The position numbers were made by a program, and so were the translations under genes. The notes beneath the pieces were generated by a model. That model saw nothing but the letters and a program-made list of their open reading frames with translations, did no database searches and had not been told where the DNA came from. Positions 35,685 to 45,374 of a stretch of DNA of 45,544 nt are shown one piece after another (positions within the stretch are counted from its first letter, which is position 1; the number at the start of each line of letters is the position of its first letter). This DNA is from Gammaproteobacteria bacterium (lineage in GTDB: Bacteria; Gemmatimonadota; Gemmatimonadetes; Longimicrobiales; Gaopeijiaceae), in contig JAPPJO010000139.1 in assembly GCA_028820325.1 (NCBI GenBank), positions 1 to 45,544 of the forward strand, in the 5' to 3' direction.

Positions 35685-37186
35685 GGCAGCACCGCCCACT
35701 TCGCGCCCGCTCTGCGCCAGGCCGAGAAAGCCGGACGCCCGTCCACATGCGCTCTCCGGGCCGGGTCCGGCCCCCGCTCCCTGTCCGCGAACAGCGCCGC
35801 GGCCGCCGCGACCACGGCCAGCTCGCCGGCATCGATGTCGCCGGCCGTGAGTTCGGGGTGGTCTTCGATGAAGCGGATGCTCAGGTCGCCTCGCCGGAAG
35901 GCGGCATGCCGCATAACCCGCTGGTGAAAGGGCACACCGGTGGGTACTCCCACGATGGTCAGTTCCTCGAGCGCGCGCGCCATGCGCCGCACCGCCGAGG
36001 CGCGGTCGGGTCCCCACGCGACCAGCTTGCCCAGCAGCGGGTCGTAGTGGCGGCCGATCTCGAACCCGGCGCGAATGCCGCCGTCCCAGCGCACCCCCGG
36101 CCCTGCCGGAACCTCGAGCACGTCCACCCGCCCGGTCGCGGGCAGGAAGCCCTGGAAGGGGTCCTCGCTCGTGATGCGGCACTCGATGGCGTGGCCGTCC
36201 AGGCGCACATCCTCCTGCGTGAAGGGGAGCGTCTCTCCCGCCGCCACCCGAAGCTGCCACTCGACGAGGTCGATGCCGGTCACCAGCTCGGTCACCGGAT
36301 GCTCGACCTGCAGGCGGGTGTTCATCTCCAGGAAATGGAAGTCACCGTCGAGGTAGAGGAACTCTACCGTGCCCGCGCCTACGTAGTCGACTGCGCGGGC
36401 GGCCCGCACCGCCGCCTCGCCCATGCGTGCCCTCAGCCCGGGCGTGCCCACCGGAGAGGGCGACTCCTCCACCAGCTTCTGGTGCCGCCGCTGGATGGAG
36501 CACTCGCGCTCCCCCAGATGGACCAGGTTGCCGTGCTCGTCGCCCAGCACCTGCACCTCGATGTGCCGGGGCGCGTCCAGGTACCGCTCAAGGTAGACCG
36601 CCGGATCGCCAAAGGCCGCCTGCGCCTCGCGGCCGGCCGCTGCGAGCGCCCGCTCGAGCTCGTCCGGCCCCTCCACCACGCGCATCCCCTTGCCGCCGCC
36701 CCCGGCCGCCGCCTTCAGCAGCACCGGAAAGCCGATCTCGCGGGCCTGTCGGTGGACCTCATCCAGATCGCGCACCGGGCCCGGTGAACCCGGAATCACC
36801 GGGGTGCCCGCCGCCCGCATCAGCCTGCGGGCGCGCACCTTGTCGCCCATCGCCGCGATGGTCCGGGGCTTCGGCCCGATGAACACCAGCCCGGCGTCCC
36901 GCACGGCGCGCGCGAACACGGCCCGCTCCGACAGGAAGCCGTATCCCGGGTGCACCGCCCGGGCCGCCGAGCGCGCCGCGACCTCGAGCAGGCGATCGAT
37001 GCGAAGGTAGCTCTCGGCGGAGGGCGCGGGCCCGATTTCGTGGGCCTCGTCGGCCGCAAGCACGTGCGGCGCGCCCCGGTCCGCCGCCGAATACACCGCG
37101 ATGCTCCTCACGCTCAGCTCCCGGCAGGCGCGCACGATGCGCAGCGCGATCTCGCCCCGGTTGGCGATCAGAACCGATTCGAACAC
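35681..37186 (-). CDS. Biotin carboxylase subunit of acetyl/propionyl-CoA carboxylase
   Basis: ATP-grasp enzyme that carboxylates biotin; 501 residues. Motifs: FESVLIANRGEIALRIVRACRE at the start, HPGYGFLSE, the ATP loop KAAAGGGGKGMRVV, GERECSIQRRHQKLVEESPSP and FLEMNTRLQVEHPVTELVTGIDLVEWQ. The GTG at 37186 starts just before the family sequence; another GTG 33 bases upstream is possible. The 174-bp inverted-repeat element sits immediately upstream. Confidence 0.95.
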   Translation of the reverse strand: MFESVLIANRGEIALRIVRACRELSVRSIAVYSAADRGAPHVLAADEAHEIGPAPSAESYLRIDRLLEVAARSAARAVHPGYGFLSERAVFARAVRDAGLVFIGPKPRTIAAMGDKVRARRLMRAAGTPVIPGSPGPVRDLDEVHRQAREIGFPVLLKAAAGGGGKGMRVVEGPDELERALAAAGREAQAAFGDPAVYLERYLDAPRHIEVQVLGDEHGNLVHLGERECSIQRRHQKLVEESPSPVGTPGLRARMGEAAVRAARAVDYVGAGTVEFLYLDGDFHFLEMNTRLQVEHPVTELVTGIDLVEWQLRVAAGETLPFTQEDVRLDGHAIECRITSEDPFQGFLPATGRVDVLEVPAGPGVRWDGGIRAGFEIGRHYDPLLGKLVAWGPDRASAVRRMARALEELTIVGVPTGVPFHQRVMRHAAFRRGDLSIRFIEDHPELTAGDIDAGELAVVAAAAALFADRERGPDPARRAHVDGRPAFSAWRRAGAKWAVLP

Positions 37187-37189
37187 CCT

Positions 37190-37363
37190 AGCAGTCCGTG
37201 GATGAATCCGCGCGAGCACCGAGAGCGGCGAGGCGCCGGGCTGGCAAGGCGCTTTGAAGGGCCAATAGCAGCGCTCTTGGTCCGAAAAGCAACGCAGAGC
37301 GAAGCGATCCAGCGCGGATGCATCGCCGCTCGAATGCCGGGGGGAGTTCGTCCACGGGCTGCT
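37190..37363. repeat. 174-bp imperfect palindrome with 17-bp inverted ends
   Basis: The left end AGCAGTCCGTGGATGAA (37190-37206) and right end TTCGTCCACGGGCTGCT (37347-37363) are inverted repeats matching at 15 of 17 positions. The inside also shows partial self-complementarity (AGCGGCGA ... CGGGCTGG against the reverse of the right half). It fills the gap between the carboxyltransferase stop and biotin carboxylase start, without coding potential. The ends match short copies at 3355-3380 and 25401-25426. It looks like a MITE or a structured intergenic repeat; no target-site duplication is obvious. Confidence 0.55.
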
Positions 37364-37369
37364 GCCTCC

Positions 37370-38914
37370 TCAGAGCGGAATGTTGCCGTGTTTCCTGGAC
37401 GGGTTGGCGTCGCGCTTGTTCTCGAGGATGTCGAGGGCGCCGGCCAGCCGGGCGCGGGTCTCGCGCGGATCGATGACGTCGTCGACGTACCCGCGGGCCG
37501 CGGCGATGTAGGGATGCGCGAAGCGCTCGCGGTACTCCTCCATCCGCGCCTCGAGCGCGGCCTCCGGGTCGTCGGCCCTCGCGATCTCCTTGCGGAAGAG
37601 GATCTCGACCGCGCCCTTGGGCCCCATCACCGCGATCTCCGCGCTGGGCCACGCGAGGCTCAGATCTCCACGGATGTGCCGTGAGTTCATCACGTCGTAG
37701 GCGCCCCCGTACGCCTTGCGCGTGATGACGGTGACCCGGGGGACGGTGGCCTCGGCGAAGGCGTACAGCAGCTTGGCGCCGTGGCGGATGATGCCCCCGT
37801 GCTCCTGGCCCACGCCCGGAAGGAACCCCGGCACGTCCTCGAACACCACCAGCGGGATGTTGAAGGCGTCGCAGAAGCGCACGAAGCGTGCCCCCTTGTC
37901 CGACGAATCGATGTCCAGCACCCCCGCCAGCACCGCCGGCTGATTGGCCACCACGCCCACCGCGTGCCCTCCCAGATGGGCGAAACCGGTGATCAGGTTG
38001 GGGGCGAAGAGGGCGTGCACCTCGTAGAACACGCCGTCGTCCACGACGCGCCCGATGACCTCCTTCATGTCGTAGGGCTTGTTGGGGTTGGACGGGACGA
38101 CATCCAGGAGCGCTTCGTCCCCACGATCCACCGGGTCTTCCGTCGGCCGGCGCGGGGCGGGTTCGGCGTTGTTCTGCGGGATGTAGCGAAAGAGCTCGCG
38201 CACGGAGGCAAGGGTGTCGGGTTCGGATTCGCCCACGAAATGCGCCACCCCCGAAGTCGACGCGTGGGTGCCGGCACCTCCCAGGCTCTCCATGTCCACG
38301 TCCTCGTGGGTCACCGTGCGCACCACCTCCGGCCCGGTGACGAACATGAAGCTGGTGCCGCGCACCATGTAGACGAAATCCGTGATCGCCGGCGAGTAGA
38401 CCGCCCCGCCCGCGCAGGGCCCCATGATGACGCTGATCTGCGGAATCACGCCCGAAGCCAGCGTGTTGCGCAGAAAGATGTCCGCGTAGCCCCCCAGTGA
38501 GACCACACCCTCCTGGATGCGGGCGCCCCCGGAATCGTTCAGCCCCACGACCGGCGCTCCGGTCTTCAGCGCCAGGTCCTGCACCTTCACGATCTTCTCG
38601 GCATGGGCTTCCGACAGCGAGCCCCCGAAGACGGTGAAGTCCTGGGAGAAGACATAGACCAGGCGTCCGTCGATGCGCCCGTGTCCGGTGACCACCCCGT
38701 CCCCGAGCACTTTGCGCTCCTCCAGTCCGAACCCGGTCGCGCGATGGGTGACGAAGCGGTCGAGCTCCACGAAGCTCCCGGGATCCAGAAGCAGATCGAG
38801 ACGCTCGCGGGCCGAGAGCTTGCCGCGCGCGTGCTGTGCCGCCAGGCGCTCGTCCCCTCCGCCCTGCTCCGCTTCCCGGCGCAGGCCCTTCAGGCGCTCC
38901 AGCTGCTCGCGCAT
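37370..38914 (-). CDS. pccB: Acyl-CoA carboxylase carboxyltransferase (propionyl-CoA carboxylase beta)
   Basis: Transfers carboxyl from biotin to the acyl-CoA; 514 residues. Conserved lines: [116 protein letters not shown] and the final KHGNIPL typical of PccB. The ATG at 38914 lies just before REQLERLKG. Gene order carboxyltransferase, biotin carboxylase, carrier, mutase supports propionyl-CoA as substrate. Confidence 0.95.
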   Translation of the reverse strand: MREQLERLKGLRREAEQGGGDERLAAQHARGKLSARERLDLLLDPGSFVELDRFVTHRATGFGLEERKVLGDGVVTGHGRIDGRLVYVFSQDFTVFGGSLSEAHAEKIVKVQDLALKTGAPVVGLNDSGGARIQEGVVSLGGYADIFLRNTLASGVIPQISVIMGPCAGGAVYSPAITDFVYMVRGTSFMFVTGPEVVRTVTHEDVDMESLGGAGTHASTSGVAHFVGESEPDTLASVRELFRYIPQNNAEPAPRRPTEDPVDRGDEALLDVVPSNPNKPYDMKEVIGRVVDDGVFYEVHALFAPNLITGFAHLGGHAVGVVANQPAVLAGVLDIDSSDKGARFVRFCDAFNIPLVVFEDVPGFLPGVGQEHGGIIRHGAKLLYAFAEATVPRVTVITRKAYGGAYDVMNSRHIRGDLSLAWPSAEIAVMGPKGAVEILFRKEIARADDPEAALEARMEEYRERFAHPYIAAARGYVDDVIDPRETRARLAGALDILENKRDANPSRKHGNIPL

Positions 38915-38981
38915 GCTCACGGGCGGGGAAGTTCGGGCAGGACCGGCGTCACCCGGGTGAGGGCGGGCGCACACCGGGACA

Positions 38982-40187
38982 TCAGTAGACCCGGACCAGC
39001 TCCCGATCCCGGATCACGACGACCTCGTAGACCCGCGTGATGCGCCCGTTTTCCACGGCGAGGGTTCCGGTCGCCCCCTCGAAGCCGTCGATCTCCTCGA
39101 GCGCGGCGCGCACTTCGTCCGGGGCGCGTGCGCCCGTGCGGAATGCCGCAAGCAGCAGGCCCATGATGTCCCACCCGAGCGCGGGAACGTCGCTGCGCAG
39201 GGACTTCCGGTGAACCGTCTCGTACGCCCGCACGAAGTCCTCGTACGCCGGTTCCGGGCGTCCCGGCGGGCGGGCGGTCACCGTAAGGACGCCTTCGGTG
39301 AAGTTGACGTCGACATCGCGCAGCACGTCGGGTGTCGACCATCCGGCGGTCCCGAGCACGTCGACGCTCAGCGAATCGTCCAGCCCATAGTGCTGTACCT
39401 GGCCCGCCACCTGCGGGATGTCCATCGCGGGCAGGGACGGCAGCGGAAGCAGCACCGCATCCGGATCGATGCGGATCAGCTCTCCCACCTCCGCGCGAAA
39501 GTCGACCTGTCCCGGGGGATAGTAGAAGGCCCCGGCCAGAGCCCCGCCTCCTAGGCGGAACGCCTCGCGGAAGGTCTCCACCTCGAAGCGCGCGTACGCG
39601 GTGGAGGGAGCGATCGCCACAACGCGCCGGATGCCCTCCTCCCATGCCGCCCGGCCCAGCGCTCTGGCGGGACCGGGATCCGGTCCGGCCAGCGAATAGA
39701 CACCGGCCTGGCCCTCCGGCAGTTCCCGGGCGGCGGGCGCGATCATCGGCACCGGTCGCCTGCGGCCCTCGGCCACCCGAGCCACCGCGGCATCCTGCAG
39801 CGGCCCCACGATCGCCGACAGGCCCGCCGCCTCCAGCTCGGCGAGCGCCCGGCGGGCCTGGTCGACCCCTCTGCCGCTGTCGATAACCTGCACGACAGGC
39901 AGACCGTCGCGCTCCGAAGCCGAGGCGACCGCGGCGCGCACCCCCTCCTCGATCAACTCGGAATACTCCCGCATGAACGGTGAGCCCGACATGGGAAGCA
40001 TGACCCCCACCACGGGAGCCGCGAGCTCCGGCTCGGGCTCGGGCACCTCGGATTCGGGCGCGGTCAGTGGTGGGGGTTCCACCTCCGGCGGCGGGGGCTC
40101 GGGCGCCGGCGGCCCTGTCGCCACCGGCACGCAGCCGGCTATGACCGTGAGGACGGCCTGGGCTCGGACACGGAGCGGGCTAGCCAT
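38982..40187 (-). CDS. Periplasmic ligand-binding lipoprotein (LivK/LpoA-like)
   Basis: A 401-residue lipoprotein: signal ending TVIAGC, a Pro/Glu-rich linker of about 40 residues ([15 protein letters not shown]), then a type I periplasmic-binding fold ([63 protein letters not shown]). No permease or ATPase is nearby, so it is more likely a penicillin-binding-protein activator or a sensory/binding protein than a transporter subunit. A GTG one codon before the ATG is also possible. It is 13 bp after rpsA. Confidence 0.82.
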   Translation of the reverse strand: MASPLRVRAQAVLTVIAGCVPVATGPPAPEPPPPEVEPPPLTAPESEVPEPEPELAAPVVGVMLPMSGSPFMREYSELIEEGVRAAVASASERDGLPVVQVIDSGRGVDQARRALAELEAAGLSAIVGPLQDAAVARVAEGRRRPVPMIAPAARELPEGQAGVYSLAGPDPGPARALGRAAWEEGIRRVVAIAPSTAYARFEVETFREAFRLGGGALAGAFYYPPGQVDFRAEVGELIRIDPDAVLLPLPSLPAMDIPQVAGQVQHYGLDDSLSVDVLGTAGWSTPDVLRDVDVNFTEGVLTVTARPPGRPEPAYEDFVRAYETVHRKSLRSDVPALGWDIMGLLLAAFRTGARAPDEVRAALEEIDGFEGATGTLAVENGRITRVYEVVVIRDRELVRVY

Positions 40188-40199
40188 CACGGATAGGCG

Positions 40200-42218
40200 C
40201 TACCCCTCGTCGTCAGGCCGGGCGGCGATCGTCTCGTCCACGGCCTCCCCATCGTCCACGGCCTCCCCATCATCCACGGCCTCCCCACCGCCGACCTCTT
40301 CGGCCTCGCCGGCCGCGGCTTCCGGGTCGTCCGCGGCTTCCCCACCGTCCTCTGGCGCATACTCGGTGTCGTCCTCCTCGGTGATGCGCCGGCGGGGCTC
40401 CGCCATGACCTCCACCACGATTCTGCGGTTGGCGGCATCCGACTCGAGCACCTTGAGGTCGACCTCGTCCCCGGGCCCGTAGTAGTCCTCGAGCGACTGG
40501 TTATCCCGCACACGACTGTGCGAGATGGGGACGAAGGCCTCGACGTTTTCGCCCAGGTCGACCACGACCCCCTTCTCCTGAACCCGCACGACACGGCCTT
40601 CGCACTCCACGCCCGGTGCAAAGCGCTCCGAGAGCCAGGGCCAGGGATCGTCGAGAACCTGCTTGATCCCGAGCGAGATGCGCTTGTTCTCGCCATCCAC
40701 ATCGAGAACCATCACTTCCAGTTCCTGGCCCTTGTTCACGATCTCCGAAGGATGCTCAACGCGCTTGGTCCAGCTCATGTCCGACACGTGAACCAACCCG
40801 TCGATGCCCGGCTCGATCTCGACGAAGGCGCCGAACGAAGTCAGGTTGCGCACCTTGCCCTGCAGCCGCGTCCCGGTGGGATACTTGAGCGGGAGGGCCA
40901 GCCAGGGATCCTCCTCGATCTGCTTCATGCCCAGCGAGATCTTCTCGGCCGCCGGATCCACCTTCAGCACGACGGCTTCGATCTCGTCCGCGATGGAGAC
41001 CAGCTTCGAGGGATGGCGGATGTTGCGCGTCCACGACATCTCCGAGATGTGGACGAGCCCTTCGACGCCCTTCTCCAGCTCGACGAAAGCGCCGTAGTTC
41101 GTGATCGACACCACCTTGCCGTGTACGCGCACGCCGACCGGGTACTTGAGGTCGATGTCGGTCCACGGATAGGGAAGCAACTGCTTGAGCCCGAGCGAGA
41201 TCCTCTCCCGCTTCCAGTCGATGTCGAGGACCTTGACGTCGAGCTCCTGGCCGATGCTCACCATGTCGGAGGGGTGTCCCACGCGTCCCCACGACATATC
41301 CGTGATGTGCAGGAGCCCGTCCAGCCCGCCGAGGTCGATGAAGGCGCCGAAATCGGTGATGTTCTTGATGATGCCGGCCCGCACCTGGCCCACCAGCAGT
41401 TCCTTGACCAGGGTCTCGCGCTTCTTGCCGCGCTCGGCCTCCAGGATCACCCGCCGCGATACCACGATGTTGCGGCGCCTCTTGTTCAGCTTGATGATCT
41501 TGAAGTCGTAGACGTCGCCAACCAGGTCTTCGATGTTGGGCACCCGGCGGAGGGCGATCTGCGAGCCCGGCAGAAAGGCGTCCACGCCCATGAGGTCCAC
41601 GGTCATGCCGCCCTTGATCTTGCGCACCAGCGTGCCCTCGATCGGCGAACCGCTCTCGTAGGCTTCGCGGATCTTCTCCCAGACCCGAAGGAAATCGGCC
41701 TTCTTCTTCGACAGGACCACCACCCCGTCGTCGTCCTCGAGGCTCTCGAGCAGGACCTCGACCTCGTACCCGGGCGCAAGGGCTTCGTTGTCCCGGAACT
41801 CCTCCCGCGGGACCGCGCCCTCGCTCTTGAAGCCGAATTCCAGGATGACGGTGGCATCCGTCACCCGCACGACCTTCGCGCGTACGATCTCTCCCTCGCG
41901 CACCTCCTGGATGCCGGACTGGAAATCCTGGAGCATGGTGCCGAAGTCGTCGCGCGACATGGCCGGATCGTCTTCGCCCCTGGGGTCGTCCGAGAGGCCG
42001 AACCCGGTATCGCCACGCGGATCGGCGAAGAGCTCGTCCGGGGCGTCGAACGCCGCGAAGTCCCCGAAGGCCTGGCTCGGGGACGGATTGACTCGGGCGG
42101 TATCGCCGGAACCTCCACCCTCATTGGAATCGGTTCCCTGAGAATCGCCGGAGGGGAGGGCGGAGGAGGGTACGGATTCCGGTGAAGGGGAGTGAGTGCC
42201 TTCTGTCTGGTCGGTCAT
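40200..42218 (-). CDS. rpsA: 30S ribosomal protein S1
   Basis: mRNA-binding ribosomal protein, 672 residues with six S1 repeats: EGEIVRAKVVRV, EGTLVRKIKGGM, VGQVRAGIIKNITDFGAFIDL, GVRVHGKVVSITNYGAFVEL, GTRLQGKVRNLTSFGAFVEI and GVECEGRVVRVQEKGVVVDL. Unusual parts are an acidic, Ser/Pro-rich N-terminal extension of about 100 residues and an acidic C-terminal tail with three GEAVDD-type repeats. The ATG at 42218 follows a weak AGGGACG. A leader of about 190 bases with a strong hairpin precedes it, after a sigma-70-like promoter. The aroA-cmk-rpsA order is widely kept in bacteria. Confidence 0.96.
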   Translation of the reverse strand: MTDQTEGTHSPSPESVPSSALPSGDSQGTDSNEGGGSGDTARVNPSPSQAFGDFAAFDAPDELFADPRGDTGFGLSDDPRGEDDPAMSRDDFGTMLQDFQSGIQEVREGEIVRAKVVRVTDATVILEFGFKSEGAVPREEFRDNEALAPGYEVEVLLESLEDDDGVVVLSKKKADFLRVWEKIREAYESGSPIEGTLVRKIKGGMTVDLMGVDAFLPGSQIALRRVPNIEDLVGDVYDFKIIKLNKRRRNIVVSRRVILEAERGKKRETLVKELLVGQVRAGIIKNITDFGAFIDLGGLDGLLHITDMSWGRVGHPSDMVSIGQELDVKVLDIDWKRERISLGLKQLLPYPWTDIDLKYPVGVRVHGKVVSITNYGAFVELEKGVEGLVHISEMSWTRNIRHPSKLVSIADEIEAVVLKVDPAAEKISLGMKQIEEDPWLALPLKYPTGTRLQGKVRNLTSFGAFVEIEPGIDGLVHVSDMSWTKRVEHPSEIVNKGQELEVMVLDVDGENKRISLGIKQVLDDPWPWLSERFAPGVECEGRVVRVQEKGVVVDLGENVEAFVPISHSRVRDNQSLEDYYGPGDEVDLKVLESDAANRRIVVEVMAEPRRRITEEDDTEYAPEDGGEAADDPEAAAGEAEEVGGGEAVDDGEAVDDGEAVDETIAARPDDEG
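40236..40289 (-). repeat. Three 18-bp tandem repeats inside rpsA
   Basis: Units at 40236-40253, 40254-40271 and 40272-40289; the first two are identical and the third differs at two bases. They encode repeats of GEAVDD in the acidic tail of S1. Copy number may vary between strains by slippage without breaking the frame. Confidence 0.85.
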
Positions 42219-42324
42219 TGGTTGTCGTCCCTGGCGCACCCCCTGGAGGGAGCGCCGTTTCTGGCCGGTCCCGTATGTCGCGGGCCGGGTTCGGGGTTTA
42301 CGGGATCCAGGAGGAGGGGAGAAA

Positions 42325-42360
42325 CCGGCCGGGCGGGCTTCCGGGTTCGCCGGAGGCCGG
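42325..42360 (-). other. Hairpin in the rpsA leader
   Basis: CCGGCC/GGCCGG arms (42355-42360 with 42325-42330) enclose a second stem TCCGG/CCGGA (42340-42344, 42350-42354) with a 5-base loop and a one-sided bulge. It lies in the middle of the untranslated leader between the predicted promoter and rpsA, a plausible place for S1 autoregulation. Confidence 0.45.
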
Positions 42361-42418
42361 GATCGGCACTGCGTTCCTCCAGCAGAGGTACGGGCAAACG
42401 GCTATTTTTCAGCACGTT

Positions 42419-42447
42419 AAGGTATGCGTCGCCGGTCAGTGCGTCAA
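42419..42447 (-). promoter_or_regulatory. Sigma-70-like promoter of rpsA
   Basis: On the minus strand, TTGACG (42447-42442; 5 of 6) lies 17 bases before TACCTT (42424-42419). The -35 box abuts the stop codon of the aroA-cmk gene. The predicted start near 42412 gives a leader of about 194 bases. Confidence 0.5.
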
Positions 42448-44508
42448 TCATTCCGCGGAAGTGGGAATCCTCGCGTGCCGGTGGCCGGCCCGGGAGCGCA
42501 CCACGCCGAGGATTGCCTCGACCTGCTCTTCGAACGAGAGGCGGGTTCCGTCGACTTCGAACGCGTCGGCCGCCTTCTTCAGCGGTGCAATCCCGCGGGT
42601 GGCGTCGATGCGGTCACGGGCGCGCAGGCGGGCCGCCTCCGCCGCCACCGCACCGTCCGAGTCCGGATCGCGCCCCTTGTCGCGCAGGCGGCGGCGGGCG
42701 CGTTCGGTGACATCGGCGACCAGGAAGATCTTCGCCTCCGCATCCGGGAACACTACCGTGCCCAGGTCGCGCCCGTCGCCCACCAGTGACCCCTCCTTCC
42801 CCGCCTGCCGCTGGCGGTCGAGCAGCCACCCGCGCACCGCGGGCAGCCGCGCGACGGCGGAAACGTGAGCGTCGACTTCGGGGCTCCTCAGTTCGGTTGT
42901 CAGGGCGCGCGCGCCGAGCATCATCCGAAATGCGGATCCGGCGGCCACCATCCGCACGGGATGAGCGTTCAGGTCCGACTCCGTCAGCGCGGGCCATGAG
43001 TCCGGCGGCCGGCCCGACTCGAGCAGGGCGCAGGTGAGGGCCCGGTAGAGCGCGCCCGAGTCCAGGTGGCGGAAGCCCAGCCGGCGCGCCACCTCGCGGG
43101 CGGTGGTGGACTTGCCGGAACCGGCCGGGCCGTCGATGACGATCACCGGTCCCCGCTCGCGCCCACGGAGGGGTCGCCCCGGCTCCAGGTCCTTCTCGCT
43201 CGAATCCGGGACGGAGGGTCGCCCGGCCGGCCTGGAAGCGCGCTCGAGCATCTCCCAGAAGCCGGGGTAGCTGACGCCCACGGCCGCCGGCGCGTCAACG
43301 GTGATGGCGTTTCCGGCGAGCGCGCCGAGCACGCCGAAGGCCATCGCGATGCGGTGGTCGCCGCGCGCCTCGACTGCACCGGACAGGGGGCGGCCGGTCC
43401 CTTCGATCACCAGGCCGTCGGGAAGCTCCTCCACCTCCACGCCCAGGTTCGACAGGTTGGCCGCCAGCGCGCCCAGCCGGTCGGATTCCTTGACCCGCAG
43501 CTCCTCCGCGCCGGTGATGCGCGTGATGCCCCTGGCGCGGGCGGCGAGCACCGCCAGGACGGGCACCTCGTCGATGAGTCCCGGAATCTCCTCGCGCTCC
43601 ACCACGGTCCCGGTCAGGTCCGACGCGTGGACGATCAGGTCGCCGGCGGGCTCGCCGCCTTCCGGCGCGGACCCGATCTCCACTTCGATGCGAGCGTTCA
43701 TCCTCTGCAGTACGGGAAGGAGTCCGGTCCGTGTCGGGTTGAGCCCGATACCGCGGAGCACGATCCCTTCCCCCGCCCCACCCAGCAGAGCGAGCGCGAG
43801 CGGAAAGGCTGCGGACGAGAAGTCGCCCGGCACGGATACGTCCAGAGGATCGAGGGCGGGCGGCGCGGCGGTCAGGCGCAACCGGTTGGCGCCGCCCTTC
43901 GGGGAACTGGCCAGCGCACACCCCGCGGCTGCCAGCATGCGCTCGGTGTGGTCGCGCGAGAAGCCCGGCTCGAGGAGCCGCACCGGCACGCCGCCGGTCA
44001 CCCCTGCGAGCAGGAGCGCGCTCTTGAGCTGGGCGCTGGCCACGGGGAGGCGATAGTCGAGGGCGCGCAGGGGGCCGCCGGCAATGCGCAGTGGGAGTCT
44101 GCCGGGAGCGGCAAGCGGCTCGAAGCGCGCGCCCATCCGCGACAACGGGTCGGTCACTCGCCGCATCGGCCGGCGCCGCAGGGAATCGTCGCCGGTGAGG
44201 GTGGCCTCGAGCTCCTGTCCCGCCAGGACACCCAGCATCAGCCGCGCGGTGGTGCCGCTGTTGGCGCAGTCGAGGATCCGGCCCGGGGTACGCAGGCCGC
44301 GCACGCCCACTCCGGTGATGCGCAGTTCCCCATCGGCCGGCAGGGGCGGCACGCGCACGCCCAGTTCGCGGAGGATGGAGGCCGTGGCCTGGGGATCCTC
44401 TCCGGTAAGGATGCCGCGGATGCGGCTCTCGCCGGCCGCCAGCGCGGCCAGCAGCAGCGCCCGGTGGGAGATGGACTTGTCGCCGGGCACCCTCAGCTCG
44501 GTCGTCAC
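42448..44508 (-). CDS. Fused 3-phosphoshikimate 1-carboxyvinyltransferase / cytidylate kinase
   Basis: One 686-residue frame joining two enzymes. Residues 1 to about 430 are AroA (EPSP synthase): GDKSISHRALLLAALAAG, NSGTTARLMLGVLAG, DYRLPVASAQLKSALLLAG, ELRVKESDRLGALAANL. A linker rich in Pro/Ser/Arg leads to cytidylate kinase from about 454: VIDGPAGSGKSTTAREVARRLGF, HLDSGALYRALT, DGRDLGTVVFPDAEAKIFLVAD. No frameshift or internal start is needed. AroA acts in the shikimate pathway, Cmk phosphorylates CMP/dCMP. The ATG overlaps the tyrA stop by ATGA. Confidence 0.95.
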   Translation of the reverse strand: MTTELRVPGDKSISHRALLLAALAAGESRIRGILTGEDPQATASILRELGVRVPPLPADGELRITGVGVRGLRTPGRILDCANSGTTARLMLGVLAGQELEATLTGDDSLRRRPMRRVTDPLSRMGARFEPLAAPGRLPLRIAGGPLRALDYRLPVASAQLKSALLLAGVTGGVPVRLLEPGFSRDHTERMLAAAGCALASSPKGGANRLRLTAAPPALDPLDVSVPGDFSSAAFPLALALLGGAGEGIVLRGIGLNPTRTGLLPVLQRMNARIEVEIGSAPEGGEPAGDLIVHASDLTGTVVEREEIPGLIDEVPVLAVLAARARGITRITGAEELRVKESDRLGALAANLSNLGVEVEELPDGLVIEGTGRPLSGAVEARGDHRIAMAFGVLGALAGNAITVDAPAAVGVSYPGFWEMLERASRPAGRPSVPDSSEKDLEPGRPLRGRERGPVIVIDGPAGSGKSTTAREVARRLGFRHLDSGALYRALTCALLESGRPPDSWPALTESDLNAHPVRMVAAGSAFRMMLGARALTTELRSPEVDAHVSAVARLPAVRGWLLDRQRQAGKEGSLVGDGRDLGTVVFPDAEAKIFLVADVTERARRRLRDKGRDPDSDGAVAAEAARLRARDRIDATRGIAPLKKAADAFEVDGTRLSFEEQVEAILGVVRSRAGHRHARIPTSAE

Positions 44509-45374
44509 TGGCCGGTCCGGCCGGCTTCGCCCGGGCCGCCGCCCGCGCGCCAGGAGCGAGTGGAGTTCATCCAGTCTTCAATGGCCTCCAGATCGCGGCG
44601 GTCGAGGGCGTCCGCGAACTCGCGCGCCACCCGCGAGAGGTCCCGGAGCGCGTCCCCGGCCTCGCTGCGCGCCAGCAGCGGAAGCCACATTTCCGGAGAA
44701 CTGCCCGCGAGGCGCACCATGTCGGCGCCGCCGGTGCCCAGGTCGGAAGGGGCGTGACCGGATTCCTCCAGAACGCGCGCAAGGGCGTTGGAGACCAGTT
44801 GGGGAAGGTGGCTGCACCACGACATGAGCCGGTCGTGCTCGCCGGCGGTGGTCCAGCGCGGACGGGCGCCCACGGCCCGCCAGAGCGTCTCCACGGCAGC
44901 CGCCCCCGCCCCCGTCCCCGTCAGCCAGACGGTCGCGCCCGCAAACAGGTCGGCCGCAGAGTGACCGAACCCCGACCCTTCCCCGCCTGCCATCGGGTGC
45001 GATCCGGTGTAGCGGGCGCTTTCGCCGAGGGCCCCCATCGCTTCCTCCACCGGGCCCTTCAGGCTGACCACGTCGGTCACGACCGCTCCTGCCCGCCAGC
45101 GGCCCCGGTGGTCCGCGAGCAGGCGCAGGGTCACGTCGAGGGGGGTGGCGTACACGACCAGGTCGGCGACCGCGAGGACGGCCTCCGGGTCGGTGGACCC
45201 CGCGTCGATCGCGCCCGCACGCTCGGCCAGCTCCAGATTGGACGCCGTCTGCGAGGTGGCGACGACGCGAGGCGGCCGGTCGAGGGACGCCAGCGCGCGG
45301 GCAAGCGACCCGCCGATCAGCCCGAGCCCCACGATGGCGACCGTGCGGAATCCATGGTCGGGTGTCGAACTCAC
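44505..45374 (-). CDS. tyrA: Prephenate dehydrogenase
   Basis: NAD-dependent oxidative decarboxylation of prephenate towards tyrosine; 289 residues. N-terminal Rossmann motif [64 protein letters not shown] and the helical C-terminal domain with [12 protein letters not shown]. There is no ACT domain, so feedback through that module is not expected. The GTG start at 45374 overlaps the RNase Z stop by GTGA. Confidence 0.94.
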   Translation of the reverse strand: MSSTPDHGFRTVAIVGLGLIGGSLARALASLDRPPRVVATSQTASNLELAERAGAIDAGSTDPEAVLAVADLVVYATPLDVTLRLLADHRGRWRAGAVVTDVVSLKGPVEEAMGALGESARYTGSHPMAGGEGSGFGHSAADLFAGATVWLTGTGAGAAAVETLWRAVGARPRWTTAGEHDRLMSWCSHLPQLVSNALARVLEESGHAPSDLGTGGADMVRLAGSSPEMWLPLLARSEAGDALRDLSRVAREFADALDRRDLEAIEDWMNSTRSWRAGGGPGEAGRTGQ

